From Propionivibrio sp. (GTDB lineage Bacteria; Pseudomonadota; Gammaproteobacteria; Burkholderiales; Rhodocyclaceae), in the NCBI GenBank assembly GCA_016705685.1, contig JADJLB010000010.1:248001-312000 (forward strand): a stretch of DNA of 64,000 bases, written 5' to 3'. A program made the position numbers and the translations under genes. Each line of letters begins with the position of its first letter. Position 1 is the stretch's first letter. Shown piece by piece: positions 27,850-35,562 of this stretch. The notes below the pieces were generated by a model. That model searched no databases, was not told the DNA's origin, and saw nothing but the letters and a program-made list of their open reading frames with translations.

Positions 27850-28404
27850 TCAATCGAAATGCAGCATCGGATGGCCGAGGCGCGGCGTCCGCCCTTCGAG
27901 CAGATCGGTCAGGAACTTCCAGATCGCGTCGCCCGACGGCGGGCAACCGGGGATGAAATAGTCGATACGGACGATTTCGTGGATCGGGCGCACCTTGTCG
28001 AGCGGCAAGGGCAATTCCGGATCGTTGGGTACCTGCCCATTGACGATGCCCGAACCCGTCAGGTAGACCTCCTGCAGGCATTGGCCAAGATCCAGATGAT
28101 TGCGTTGAGCAGGCAAGCCGCCATTCACCGCACAGGCGCCAAGGGCGATCAGCAGCTTGCAGTTCTTGCGGAATTCGCGCAGGACATGAACATTTTCGGC
28201 ATTGCAAACGCCGCCCTCGATCAAGCCGATGTCGCAGGGGCCGCAATGCTTGATATCGGTCAGCGGAGAACGGTCGAATTCGACATGCTCGATGAGCTTG
28301 AACAGGCGCTCGTCAATGTCGAGGAACGACATGTGGCAGCCGAAGCAGCCCGCCAGCGACGTGGTAGCCAAGCGAACCTTGCGTTTTTCCACAACCTCAG
28401 CCAT
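27850..28404 (-). CDS. hoxY: NAD-reducing [NiFe] hydrogenase small subunit HoxY
   Basis: 184 residues from the ATG at 28404, which overlaps the hoxU end by eight bases; the longer upstream frame lies inside hoxU and is rejected. It is the short type of small subunit, with only the proximal [4Fe-4S] cluster. Cysteines are in AGCFGCHMSF, GGVCNAENV, GACAVNGG and PGCPPSGD. It passes electrons between HoxH and the HoxFU diaphorase. Confidence 0.95.
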   Translation of the reverse strand: MAEVVEKRKVRLATTSLAGCFGCHMSFLDIDERLFKLIEHVEFDRSPLTDIKHCGPCDIGLIEGGVCNAENVHVLREFRKNCKLLIALGACAVNGGLPAQRNHLDLGQCLQEVYLTGSGIVNGQVPNDPELPLPLDKVRPIHEIVRIDYFIPGCPPSGDAIWKFLTDLLEGRTPRLGHPMLHFD

Positions 28405-29134
28405 CGCTGTCCTCCACCTTCGTCGTTCGCTCGGCCAAGCGCTCCATCTGCTGGCCGATAGGCTTCTCGTCGTAGAGCCGTTTGCCGATCGGCACGGCAA
28501 ATCCCTGACGTTTTTCGAGGATGACGCCCACCGGGCAGACATGCGCTGCGCGGTCGAGCCGCGAAAAATCCGTATCGGCCAGCCGCCCCGACTTTGCATT
28601 GACGATCAGGTGCTTGGTAATCCCGCGTCCGGCAAGGGCAAAGACGTTCTTGCCATCGACATCGCGACTGGCGCGCACGCACAATTCGCACAGGATGCAG
28701 CGATTGAAATCGAGCAGGACGTCCGGGTGCGAGGCATCGAGCGGCCGATCCGGGTAGAACTGGTCAAAATGCGGCGTCAGCATTTCCAGCTCGTAGGCCA
28801 ATGCCTGCAACATGCAGTTGCCGCTCTTCTCACAGGAGGGGCAGAAATGATTGCCCTCGACGAACAGCATCTGCAACAAGGTACGCCGCTTGTCGTTCAG
28901 GTCCGGCGTATTGTTTTCGACTTCCATGCCGTCCTTGGCGAACATCGTGCAGGACGACACGTAGCGACCGTTGGCCTTGACGGTACACAGCTTGCAACTG
29001 CCTTGCGGCTTGAACTCCGGGTGGTGACACAGGTGCGGGATGAAAACGTCTGCGGCCATGGCGGCATCCATGATCGTCTGTCCTTCGGTAAAGGGCACGG
29101 GCATCCCGTCGAGCATGATCATGGTCTGCTTCAT
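28397..29134 (-). CDS. hoxU: Hydrogenase diaphorase subunit HoxU
   Basis: 245 residues, homologous to the N-terminal part of NuoG. An N-terminal [2Fe-2S] ferredoxin domain (CHHPEF, SCKLC, YVSSC) is followed by the His/Cys-ligated cluster region (HFCPSCEKSGNC). Then come the four-Cys cluster motif CILCELC and a later VCPVG. It relays electrons between the HoxF flavin and HoxY. The ATG overlaps the hoxF stop as ATGA. Confidence 0.95.
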   Translation of the reverse strand: MKQTMIMLDGMPVPFTEGQTIMDAAMAADVFIPHLCHHPEFKPQGSCKLCTVKANGRYVSSCTMFAKDGMEVENNTPDLNDKRRTLLQMLFVEGNHFCPSCEKSGNCMLQALAYELEMLTPHFDQFYPDRPLDASHPDVLLDFNRCILCELCVRASRDVDGKNVFALAGRGITKHLIVNAKSGRLADTDFSRLDRAAHVCPVGVILEKRQGFAVPIGKRLYDEKPIGQQMERLAERTTKVEDSDG

Positions 29135-30960
29135 GCCTTTTCCCCCAGCGCTTCCTGGGCTGCCAGACCGAAATGGGCGCCAGGATCGTCGCGCCCGGTC
29201 ATCTGGCGGGCAGCGGCGAGCGCCTGATCCAGATCGAAGGCCGGCTCGAAATCAAGCGAGCGCAGGCGCCGCTCGTAGGCCGGTCTGAACTTCTGCAAGG
29301 TGTCGAAGATCGGATTGCACGCCGTTTGCCCGAGACCGCAATGGCTCGCCACATGCAACAGGCGGTGAATCTTGAAGATCTCGTTGATCTCGAACTGCGT
29401 ACCATGCCCGTTGGCAATCTTGTCCATGCAGTTGACGACCAAGGTCGTGCCGACCCGGCAAGGCGTGCAGAAGCCGCAACTCTCGTGGGCAAAGAAGTGG
29501 GCAAAATTCCGGGCCACCTCAAACATGTCGCGATGCGCGCCGAAGACCATGAACGCGCCAGCGGTCGGCACGTCTTCAAACGCAATGCGGCGCGAAAACT
29601 CGTGCATCGCCAGACACACCCCCGATGCGCCGCTGACCTGAATCGCCTGCGCATTGCCCGCGCCGCAATCGTTGAGCACCTGATCCACCGAAATACCGAA
29701 CGGATACTCGTAGATCCCCGGATTCTCCACGTCGCCCGAAATCGAGAGCAGCTTGGTGCCGGTCGACTGCTTGGTGCCCAGGCCGGAAAACCAGGCGCCA
29801 CCACGAAGCGCGATGAGCGCCGCCTTGCACAGGGTTTCGACGTTGTTGACCACGGTCGGCTGGCCGAGGTAACCCTCGGTCACCGGATACGGCGGTCGAT
29901 TGCGCGGCACGCCACGCTTGCCTTCGAGCGATTCGAGGAGGGCCGATTCCTCGCCGCAGACGTAAGCGCCTGCTCCCAGATGAATTTCGATGTCGAAGTC
30001 GAAGCCCGGTTGCGAACAAACTGGGGAACCGAGCAGGCCATTGCGGCGGCGCTGTTCGAGGTTGGCCAGCAACGCCGGTAACAGATAGTGATATTCGCCG
30101 CGCAGGTAAACCAGTCCCTTTGCGGCACCGACGGTGAAGCCGGCCAGGGTCATTCCGTCGAACAGCAGATCCGCATAACTGTTCAACAGGACGCGGTCCT
30201 TGAAGGTTCCCGGTTCGCCCTCGTCGGCATTGCAAACGATATAGCGTGCCGGCTTCCCGGCATGACACGGCGCCTCGCGCGCCGACTCCCATTTGATGTG
30301 CGTGGTAAAGCCGGCACCGCCGCGCCCGCGCAGATTGGAGAGTTTCAATTCGGCCAGCATGGCCACGGCGCCCCGCGCGATCGCCGCCCGGATTGCCTCG
30401 CCTGCCGGCCAATCGCCGGAAAGGAGCACGTCCCGGCGGCGGATGTTGTCGGCAACGGCAAAGTACGCCGACGGCCATTCTGAGAGCGGTGCCTTGGCGC
30501 GGATCAGTTCGCAAATGCGGTCGATTCGTTCAGTCGTCATGCCGGTCAGCGCCTGCCCGTTGACCAGCACGGCCGGCCCCTGATCGCACATGCCGGTGCA
30601 GGACGTGTAATCGATGCTGACCAGTCCATCCTCGGAAACCTTGCCGCGCTCGACCCACAAGTTGCGGCACATGCGCTCGAGCAGCGTCTGATTGCCCAGC
30701 ATGCGGTCGGTGATATTGTCGGAGAACAACACCCGATACTTGCCGCAAGGCTGCAAATGCAGGAAGGAATAGAAGCTCGCCACGCCCTCGACGCGGGCTC
30801 GCGGCAACTTGAGTTTTTCGCTCAAATAATCAATTGCATCGGGGTGCACATAGCCGAACTGCTCTTGCCCTTCGCGCAGCATTTGCAGCAGACAATCCGG
30901 CCGATGACGATAACGGTTCAGGATCGGATCGAGATAATCGCAGTGACTTGAAGCACCCAT
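29131..30960 (-). CDS. hoxF: Hydrogenase diaphorase subunit HoxF (NuoE-NuoF fusion)
   Basis: 609 residues from the ATG at 30960. Residues 1-160 are NuoE-like with a thioredoxin-like [2Fe-2S] region (TGMCDQGPA). The rest is NuoF-like: FMN site GRGGAGFTT, NAD site AYVCGEESALLES, and [4Fe-4S] motif ESCGFCTPCRVG. It exchanges electrons with NAD(H), making the enzyme a soluble H2:NAD oxidoreductase. First gene of hoxFUYHW. A separate hoxE is absent, as in the Ralstonia-type enzyme. Hyp maturation genes are not in the window. Confidence 0.95.
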   Translation of the reverse strand: MGASSHCDYLDPILNRYRHRPDCLLQMLREGQEQFGYVHPDAIDYLSEKLKLPRARVEGVASFYSFLHLQPCGKYRVLFSDNITDRMLGNQTLLERMCRNLWVERGKVSEDGLVSIDYTSCTGMCDQGPAVLVNGQALTGMTTERIDRICELIRAKAPLSEWPSAYFAVADNIRRRDVLLSGDWPAGEAIRAAIARGAVAMLAELKLSNLRGRGGAGFTTHIKWESAREAPCHAGKPARYIVCNADEGEPGTFKDRVLLNSYADLLFDGMTLAGFTVGAAKGLVYLRGEYHYLLPALLANLEQRRRNGLLGSPVCSQPGFDFDIEIHLGAGAYVCGEESALLESLEGKRGVPRNRPPYPVTEGYLGQPTVVNNVETLCKAALIALRGGAWFSGLGTKQSTGTKLLSISGDVENPGIYEYPFGISVDQVLNDCGAGNAQAIQVSGASGVCLAMHEFSRRIAFEDVPTAGAFMVFGAHRDMFEVARNFAHFFAHESCGFCTPCRVGTTLVVNCMDKIANGHGTQFEINEIFKIHRLLHVASHCGLGQTACNPIFDTLQKFRPAYERRLRSLDFEPAFDLDQALAAARQMTGRDDPGAHFGLAAQEALGEKA

Positions 30961-31281
30961 CGACAGGCCCCCGGTAAATCGCTCGGCACATGCAGCCATC
31001 GGACGCAAGCGTGGAAATCAATGGCCGCAGTGGAAAATTCTACAGCAATTTGAATTCTTGGCCGGTTTTCCGGAGACTATCTGCGGCAGTACGCGCTCTG
31101 GCTAACGGTGTTGGGGCCGGTGCAGGCTTCCATGCGGATGACGCAGGGCGGCAGTTGTGCGATCATCGGCAGAAGATGCTGCCGCGATACCTTGGGCTTG
31201 ACCAGCGCGACATCACCATTTGCGGCCTCCGCCGCAGCCTCGGGACGGTGAAGTCCCTTTCATCGGTTAGATTTTCAGAGC
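30961..31281. other. Divergent intergenic region before hoxF and the orphan membrane-protein gene
   Basis: About 320 bases. A TAGAAT -10-like sequence on the minus strand near 31040 lacks a matching -35. I looked for a sigma-54 site, as hydrogenase operons often have one, and found none with correct spacing. Nothing else is evident. Confidence 0.5.
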
Positions 31282-31746
31282 ATGCGTGCCATACGAATAC
31301 TTCTACAGCTGGTTTTTGGTCTGCTCTCCACGGCGGTCGTAATCTGTCTCCCCGACAACGACTTTTCATCCAGTGTCGCCATGCTTTTGGTATTGGCACT
31401 GATCATTATTGTTCTCGGACCTTGTTGGCCCAACCAAGAAAACATCGACCGCTGGACCGAGAAATGGAATTTTCAGCTTCCCACGGACAACCCGAAGGTC
31501 GCCATTTATGTGGTAAATTACCTGGGCACCGCTCTTTGCCTCTACCGGGCGTGGCATGTCTATACCGATCCAACCAAGGAACTGTGGCGGTATGAAAAGA
31601 CTGCTTTTTCGATCGCCGGCATAAACGGGGTTATCGCTTTCTGGGTGTTCTTGGCCTTTGCGTGCCTCGCACATGGAATGGCTACTCATGCCAAATCGGT
31701 TCCCGAAAAAACGGCAGCAGCGAACGCGAAACAGCGGGACCGCTGA
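31282..31746 (+). CDS. Hypothetical multi-pass membrane protein
   Basis: 154 residues with hydrophobic segments near 6-24, 30-48, 74-92 and 112-134, and a polar tail. No recognised family. It sits alone on the plus strand between the hydrogenase operon and the VapBC-type pair, and its ribosome-binding site is weak. Codon use looks somewhat less GC-rich than the neighbouring hox genes by eye, which would suit a transferred gene. Confidence 0.5.
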   Translation: MRAIRILLQLVFGLLSTAVVICLPDNDFSSSVAMLLVLALIIIVLGPCWPNQENIDRWTEKWNFQLPTDNPKVAIYVVNYLGTALCLYRAWHVYTDPTKELWRYEKTAFSIAGINGVIAFWVFLAFACLAHGMATHAKSVPEKTAAANAKQRDR

Positions 31747-31748
31747 GC

Positions 31749-31770
31749 AACTATATCGAGAACTATATCG
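31749..31770. repeat. Short tandem repeat
   Basis: AACTATATCG appears twice, at 31749 and 31761, separated by two bases. It lies just after the orphan membrane-protein gene. Confidence 0.6.
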
Positions 31771-31886
31771 GGTCGGACACGATTGCCAGTTGCCGTGAGG
31801 TGTTCAATTCGTGCTGACTCCATTGGCCTCCACCGCTCGGAAGCTATGCTTCCCTATTCAGCACGCCGCTTCGCCGCTCCTGTACG

Positions 31887-32279
31887 CTAACCGGGCCGAC
31901 GCGTACTCTTCTTTGCCCGAAACTTCACATCGGGTAGGCCTTCGAAGTCGGCATCTTGCGTCCACAATGTCGCCTCCGACTGTCGTGCAGTTGCCAGCAC
32001 AACACTGTCGGCAAGCGCCAGCTTGGTATCGCTTCCGATCTTTGCGGCAATCAATGCCAGAGCGGAATCAAGGTCCACGATTCGCCCTTGTTGCATAATC
32101 GCCACGGCCTGAAGGGCGAGCCCTTCACCTCGCTGTTGGCATACGCGTTTGAACACTTCCAGCAGGCAGATGGACGGAACGACCAGTTCGTCCGTAGCCT
32201 CGATTGCCGCTGCGAAGAAAGTTGCGTTGGGCCCGTCCGCGAAGTATTCCAGCCAGGCGGAAGAGTCGACGACGTTCAA
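31887..32279 (-). CDS. VapC-type PIN-domain toxin
   Basis: 130 residues. PIN ribonucleases cut RNA, often initiator tRNA or rRNA. The acidic metal-binding set is present: Asp5 (VVDSSAWL), Glu41, Asp91 (LALADSVVLATA) and Asp109/Asp111 (WTQDADF). It starts at TTG overlapping the antitoxin stop (TTGA), the usual translational coupling of a toxin-antitoxin pair. Confidence 0.88.
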   Translation of the reverse strand: MNVVDSSAWLEYFADGPNATFFAAAIEATDELVVPSICLLEVFKRVCQQRGEGLALQAVAIMQQGRIVDLDSALALIAAKIGSDTKLALADSVVLATARQSEATLWTQDADFEGLPDVKFRAKKSTRRPG

Positions 32280-32482
32280 ACTCGATCCTTCTCGCGAGGT
32301 ACTGTGGTGTCGATTCCTTTCAAGAACCCGCGCATTTCGCGTGCTGAACGGACGGGAATGAACTCGACGCGATCAAGGTATTGCATCGCTTCCACCTTCT
32401 GCCCGGGCTTCAACCCAAGGGCCTCTCGGATTTGCAGCGGGATGACGACCTGGAATTTGGGCGATAGTGTGACTGTAGGCAT
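32276..32482 (-). CDS. AbrB/MazE-type antitoxin partner of VapC
   Basis: 68 residues from ATG at 32482 with GGAGAG upstream. The N-terminal SpoVT/AbrB swapped-hairpin domain reads MPTVTLSPKFQVVIPLQIR with the LGLKPGQKVEA turn. The C-terminal part would wrap the PIN toxin. An upstream frame extension is not conserved-looking. It precedes the toxin gene, as is typical for autoregulated pairs. Confidence 0.85.
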   Translation of the reverse strand: MPTVTLSPKFQVVIPLQIREALGLKPGQKVEAMQYLDRVEFIPVRSAREMRGFLKGIDTTVPREKDRV

Positions 32483-32627
32483 AATTTCTCTCCGTACAAC
32501 GATGCGGCAATCTATCATGGAGTCGTTATACGATGCAATGCTCGTCAACGACTGAGGTTGGATCGAGCGCGCTAAGCGAGGCGCGATCTTGACCGTTTGC
32601 TGGATGAGCCCGGCCCCCTGCCCCTGG

Positions 32628-33333
32628 TTAGTCCGAGTGCACTTTCTCGATCATCTCCGGGTCGTCGTTTTTGGCGTTGCCAACCCCCTTTCCGACACGG
32701 TGAATCACGAGTCTTTCCGGCGCGGCTGACCGCAGAATCTTCTTTACTTCCTCGGCGTCGGTCACCGCAGGCGACAACCATTGATCCTGCCGCTCGCGCG
32801 GCAGGATGACGGGCATCCTGTCGTGCACCTGCCGAACCGCCTCGTCGGGTTCGCCGACGATGATGGTGCACGATTCGATCACCTGTCCTGCCTTCTCCCC
32901 AGTGCTCCCAAAGCCCGGCAAACGCAAGAAGCGTCCCGTCCGCTGAATGGAAGTACCAGGGCTGCTTTCCGCTTGGAATTGTCTGCCACTCATACCAGCC
33001 CAGGGCCGGGATCAAGCAGCGGCGGCGCTTGAAGGGTTGGCGAAAGCTCGCCGCGGTGGCCACCGTTTCAATGCGGGCGTTGAACGTGGAATAGCTGACT
33101 CGCGGCTCCTTGGACCAGAACGGCAGGAGCCACCATTGCATGTCGGTGAGTTCGAGCGTCCCATCCGCGTCGGCGCGGATGACCGGCACGTGGCTGCGTG
33201 GATTGCCCTGCTGCGGCGCGACGTTGTAGCGCGTTTGCCGGACACTGGCAAACGGGCTGCGCCAGTTGTGACGGCCGATATGCCAGAAACGTTCGATTTC
33301 CGCCTCACCCGGCGTGACAAAGCGTCCGCACAT
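32628..33333 (-). pseudogene. SRAP (YedK/HMCES-type) DNA-protein crosslink sensor, frameshifted
   Basis: Residues 2-148 in the first frame are SRAP-like, starting MCGRFVTPGE with catalytic Cys2 and including GWYEWQ with the active-site Glu. At about base 32889 the homology moves to another frame (GQVIESCTIIVGE, HDRMPVIL with the active-site His) and runs to 32628. Removing one base near 32889 would restore one frame of about 235 residues, the usual family length. As read, the first frame continues as unrelated arginine-rich sequence to 32572. SRAP proteins crosslink to abasic sites in single-stranded DNA. Either a real inactivating insertion or a sequencing error; the rest of the gene looks intact. 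Confidence 0.8.
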
Positions 33334-33409
33334 GGCGGTCAGACCTTCCTATCGTGCAATCTTCTTTGCATGACAAAAGCTTATCCGTCGTGGTTGGCCC
33401 AAGTAGTCA

Positions 33410-35548
33410 TCACGTCCACATCGTCTTCAACTTCGCGGCAAGATCGACACTCCCGGCGCGCTGGCCTTGCCTGGCAGTCGCCTCGGCTGTGTCGGGATGG
33501 GGCCACTCGGTCGGCTCGAAAAACTGCGCGACCGTGTTGGAAATAAAGCGGCTGCGCGAGGCATACACGTGCCGGTCGCCGAAACCGGCCTGCTGGTGCA
33601 CGTAAAATCGCTGCGGAACGATCAATTGCAACTGCTCCTTGGCGCGCGTCATCGCCACGTACAGCAGCCGTCTTTCCTCCTCGATCTCGGCGCTCGATCC
33701 CGTCGCCATGTCCGACGGAATGCAGCCGTCGACGACGTTGAGCAAGGACACGGCTCGCCACTCCTGCCCCTTGGCCGAATGAATGGTTGAAAGAATCAGG
33801 TAGTCCTCGTCACGGTGCGGAACGCCCGATTTGTCGCTCGTTGCCTCGGGCGGATCGAGCGTGATTTCCGTGAGAAAGCGCTCCCGTGTGGCATAGGTGG
33901 CGGCGATCCGCTGCAACTGAAGCAAGTCGCCCATGCGGATGGCCGCGTCGTCGTAGCGGCGCGTCAGGTGGCTTTCGTACCACTCCACCGTACTCTCGAC
34001 GTCACCGGGCCAGACGGCTTCGGCGCGATTGAGCAAGGCAAAGTGCTTGACGAAAGCCGACCAGTCGCCGGCCGCGGCGTTGGGCATCTGAAACCGGATC
34101 AGCGCGTCCACGGGATTGGCGGCGGACTCCATCGTGTCCAGCAACTTCCCCGCCGTCACCGGGCCGACACCCGGCAGCAGCGTCGCGACGCGGAAGCCGG
34201 CCAGACGATCGCGCGGATTCTCGGCCCAGCGTAATGCGGAGAGCACGTCCTTGATGTGCGCGGCTTCCAGAAACTTCAAACCGCCGAATTTCACGAAGGG
34301 AATATTGCGCCGGATCAGCTCCAGCTCCAGCGCGGCACTGTGACTGGAGGTGCGGAACAGCACGGCCTGCGCTTTGAGTGGCACACCGCTTTCACGCATT
34401 TCGAGGATGCCATCGGCAACGTAGCGCGCCTGATCGGCTTCGTCGCGCACGGTAACCAGACGGGGTTTGGCGGAGCCAATCCGATCCGTCCACAGATTCT
34501 TGGTGAAGCGCTCCTTGGCCAGATCGATAACGGCATTGGAGGCATCCAGAATCGGCCGCGTCGAGCGGTAATTGCGCTCCAGCGTCGTGACCTGCGCGGG
34601 CGGGTCGAAATGAATCGGGAAGTCGAGGATGTTGCGCACCGTGGCGGCGCGAAACGAGTAGATCGATTGTGCGTCGTCGCCAACGACGGTCAGGCCGCGG
34701 CCATCGGGCTTGAGGGCCAGCAGGATCGATGCCTGCAAGCGATTGGTGTCCTGGTATTCATCGACGAGTACGTGATCGAAGCGGGCACCCAGCTCGGCGG
34801 CGAAGGCGGGCTCGGCGGCCATCTGTGACCAGTACAGCAACAGGTCGTCGTAGTCGAGAATGTTCTGCGCCTGCTTGGCCGCGACGTAGCGGGCAAACAA
34901 CTGCTTCAGCTCCGTTTCCCACCCGGCACACCACGGAAAGGTCCGCATCAGGACCTCGGCCAGCGGCTGCTCGCTGTTGACCGTGCGCGAGTAGATCGTC
35001 ATGCACGTGCCCTTGGTCGGGAAGCGCTTTTGGGTGGTGCTGAACTTCAGGTCATGACGCACCAGGGCCAGCAGATCTTCCGAATCGGCACGGTCATGGA
35101 TGGTGAAGGAAGGCGCGAGGCCGATGCGCTCCGCATAGTCGCGGAGCAGTCGCGCGCCAATGCCGTGGAAGGTGCCGGCCCACGGGAAATGCAGCGGGCG
35201 CTGCGTTGCCGGGGCACCGATCGCCTGCTGGACGATGAGCCCGACCCGGCGCGACATTTCCGCCGCCGCGCGGCGCGAGAAAGTGAGCATCAGGATGCGC
35301 TGCGGATCCGCACCGTTGACGGTCAGGTGGGCGACGCGGTGCGCCAGCGTCTTGGTCTTGCCCGACCCGGCTCCGGCGATGACCAGGAGCGGGCCGCGTT
35401 GTCCGTCGTATTCCACGGCAGCGCGCTGTTCGTCGTTCAACGATTCCAGGTAATCCGCACTGGCCGGGGGTCGGTTCGGAGCGTTTGAAATGTTCGGAGT
35501 GCTCGATTTGTTCGATGTGGCGAGTACGGTCATGGTTGGCATTTGCAT
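33410..35548 (-). CDS. UvrD/Rep-family (SF1A) ATP-dependent DNA helicase
   Basis: About 712 residues. Motifs are in order: Q-motif LNDEQRAAVE, Walker A AGAGSGKT, VDEYQDTN, GDDAQSIYSFR, ERNYRST, a late SAKGQEWRAV and VAMTRAKEQL. These are all SF1A signatures for 3'-5' translocation. The start lies among three close ATGs (35548, 35542, 35533) just 15-30 bases after the dnaE2 stop, without a clear ribosome-binding site. Its position directly after imuA-imuB-dnaE2 suggests that it belongs to the SOS transcript. Confidence 0.88.
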   Translation of the reverse strand: MQMPTMTVLATSNKSSTPNISNAPNRPPASADYLESLNDEQRAAVEYDGQRGPLLVIAGAGSGKTKTLAHRVAHLTVNGADPQRILMLTFSRRAAAEMSRRVGLIVQQAIGAPATQRPLHFPWAGTFHGIGARLLRDYAERIGLAPSFTIHDRADSEDLLALVRHDLKFSTTQKRFPTKGTCMTIYSRTVNSEQPLAEVLMRTFPWCAGWETELKQLFARYVAAKQAQNILDYDDLLLYWSQMAAEPAFAAELGARFDHVLVDEYQDTNRLQASILLALKPDGRGLTVVGDDAQSIYSFRAATVRNILDFPIHFDPPAQVTTLERNYRSTRPILDASNAVIDLAKERFTKNLWTDRIGSAKPRLVTVRDEADQARYVADGILEMRESGVPLKAQAVLFRTSSHSAALELELIRRNIPFVKFGGLKFLEAAHIKDVLSALRWAENPRDRLAGFRVATLLPGVGPVTAGKLLDTMESAANPVDALIRFQMPNAAAGDWSAFVKHFALLNRAEAVWPGDVESTVEWYESHLTRRYDDAAIRMGDLLQLQRIAATYATRERFLTEITLDPPEATSDKSGVPHRDEDYLILSTIHSAKGQEWRAVSLLNVVDGCIPSDMATGSSAEIEEERRLLYVAMTRAKEQLQLIVPQRFYVHQQAGFGDRHVYASRSRFISNTVAQFFEPTEWPHPDTAEATARQGQRAGSVDLAAKLKTMWT

Positions 35549-35562
35549 AAAGTGCGCCGAGG

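Noticed and set aside
30961-31281. Sigma-54 promoter for hoxFUYHW
   Set aside because: A GGCC...TTGCT pair exists but with about 15 bases between the GG and GC elements instead of ten.
33410-33430. Truncated helicase at the 3' end near the SRAP gene
   Set aside because: All SF1A motifs, including the last ones, are present, and the length is normal.
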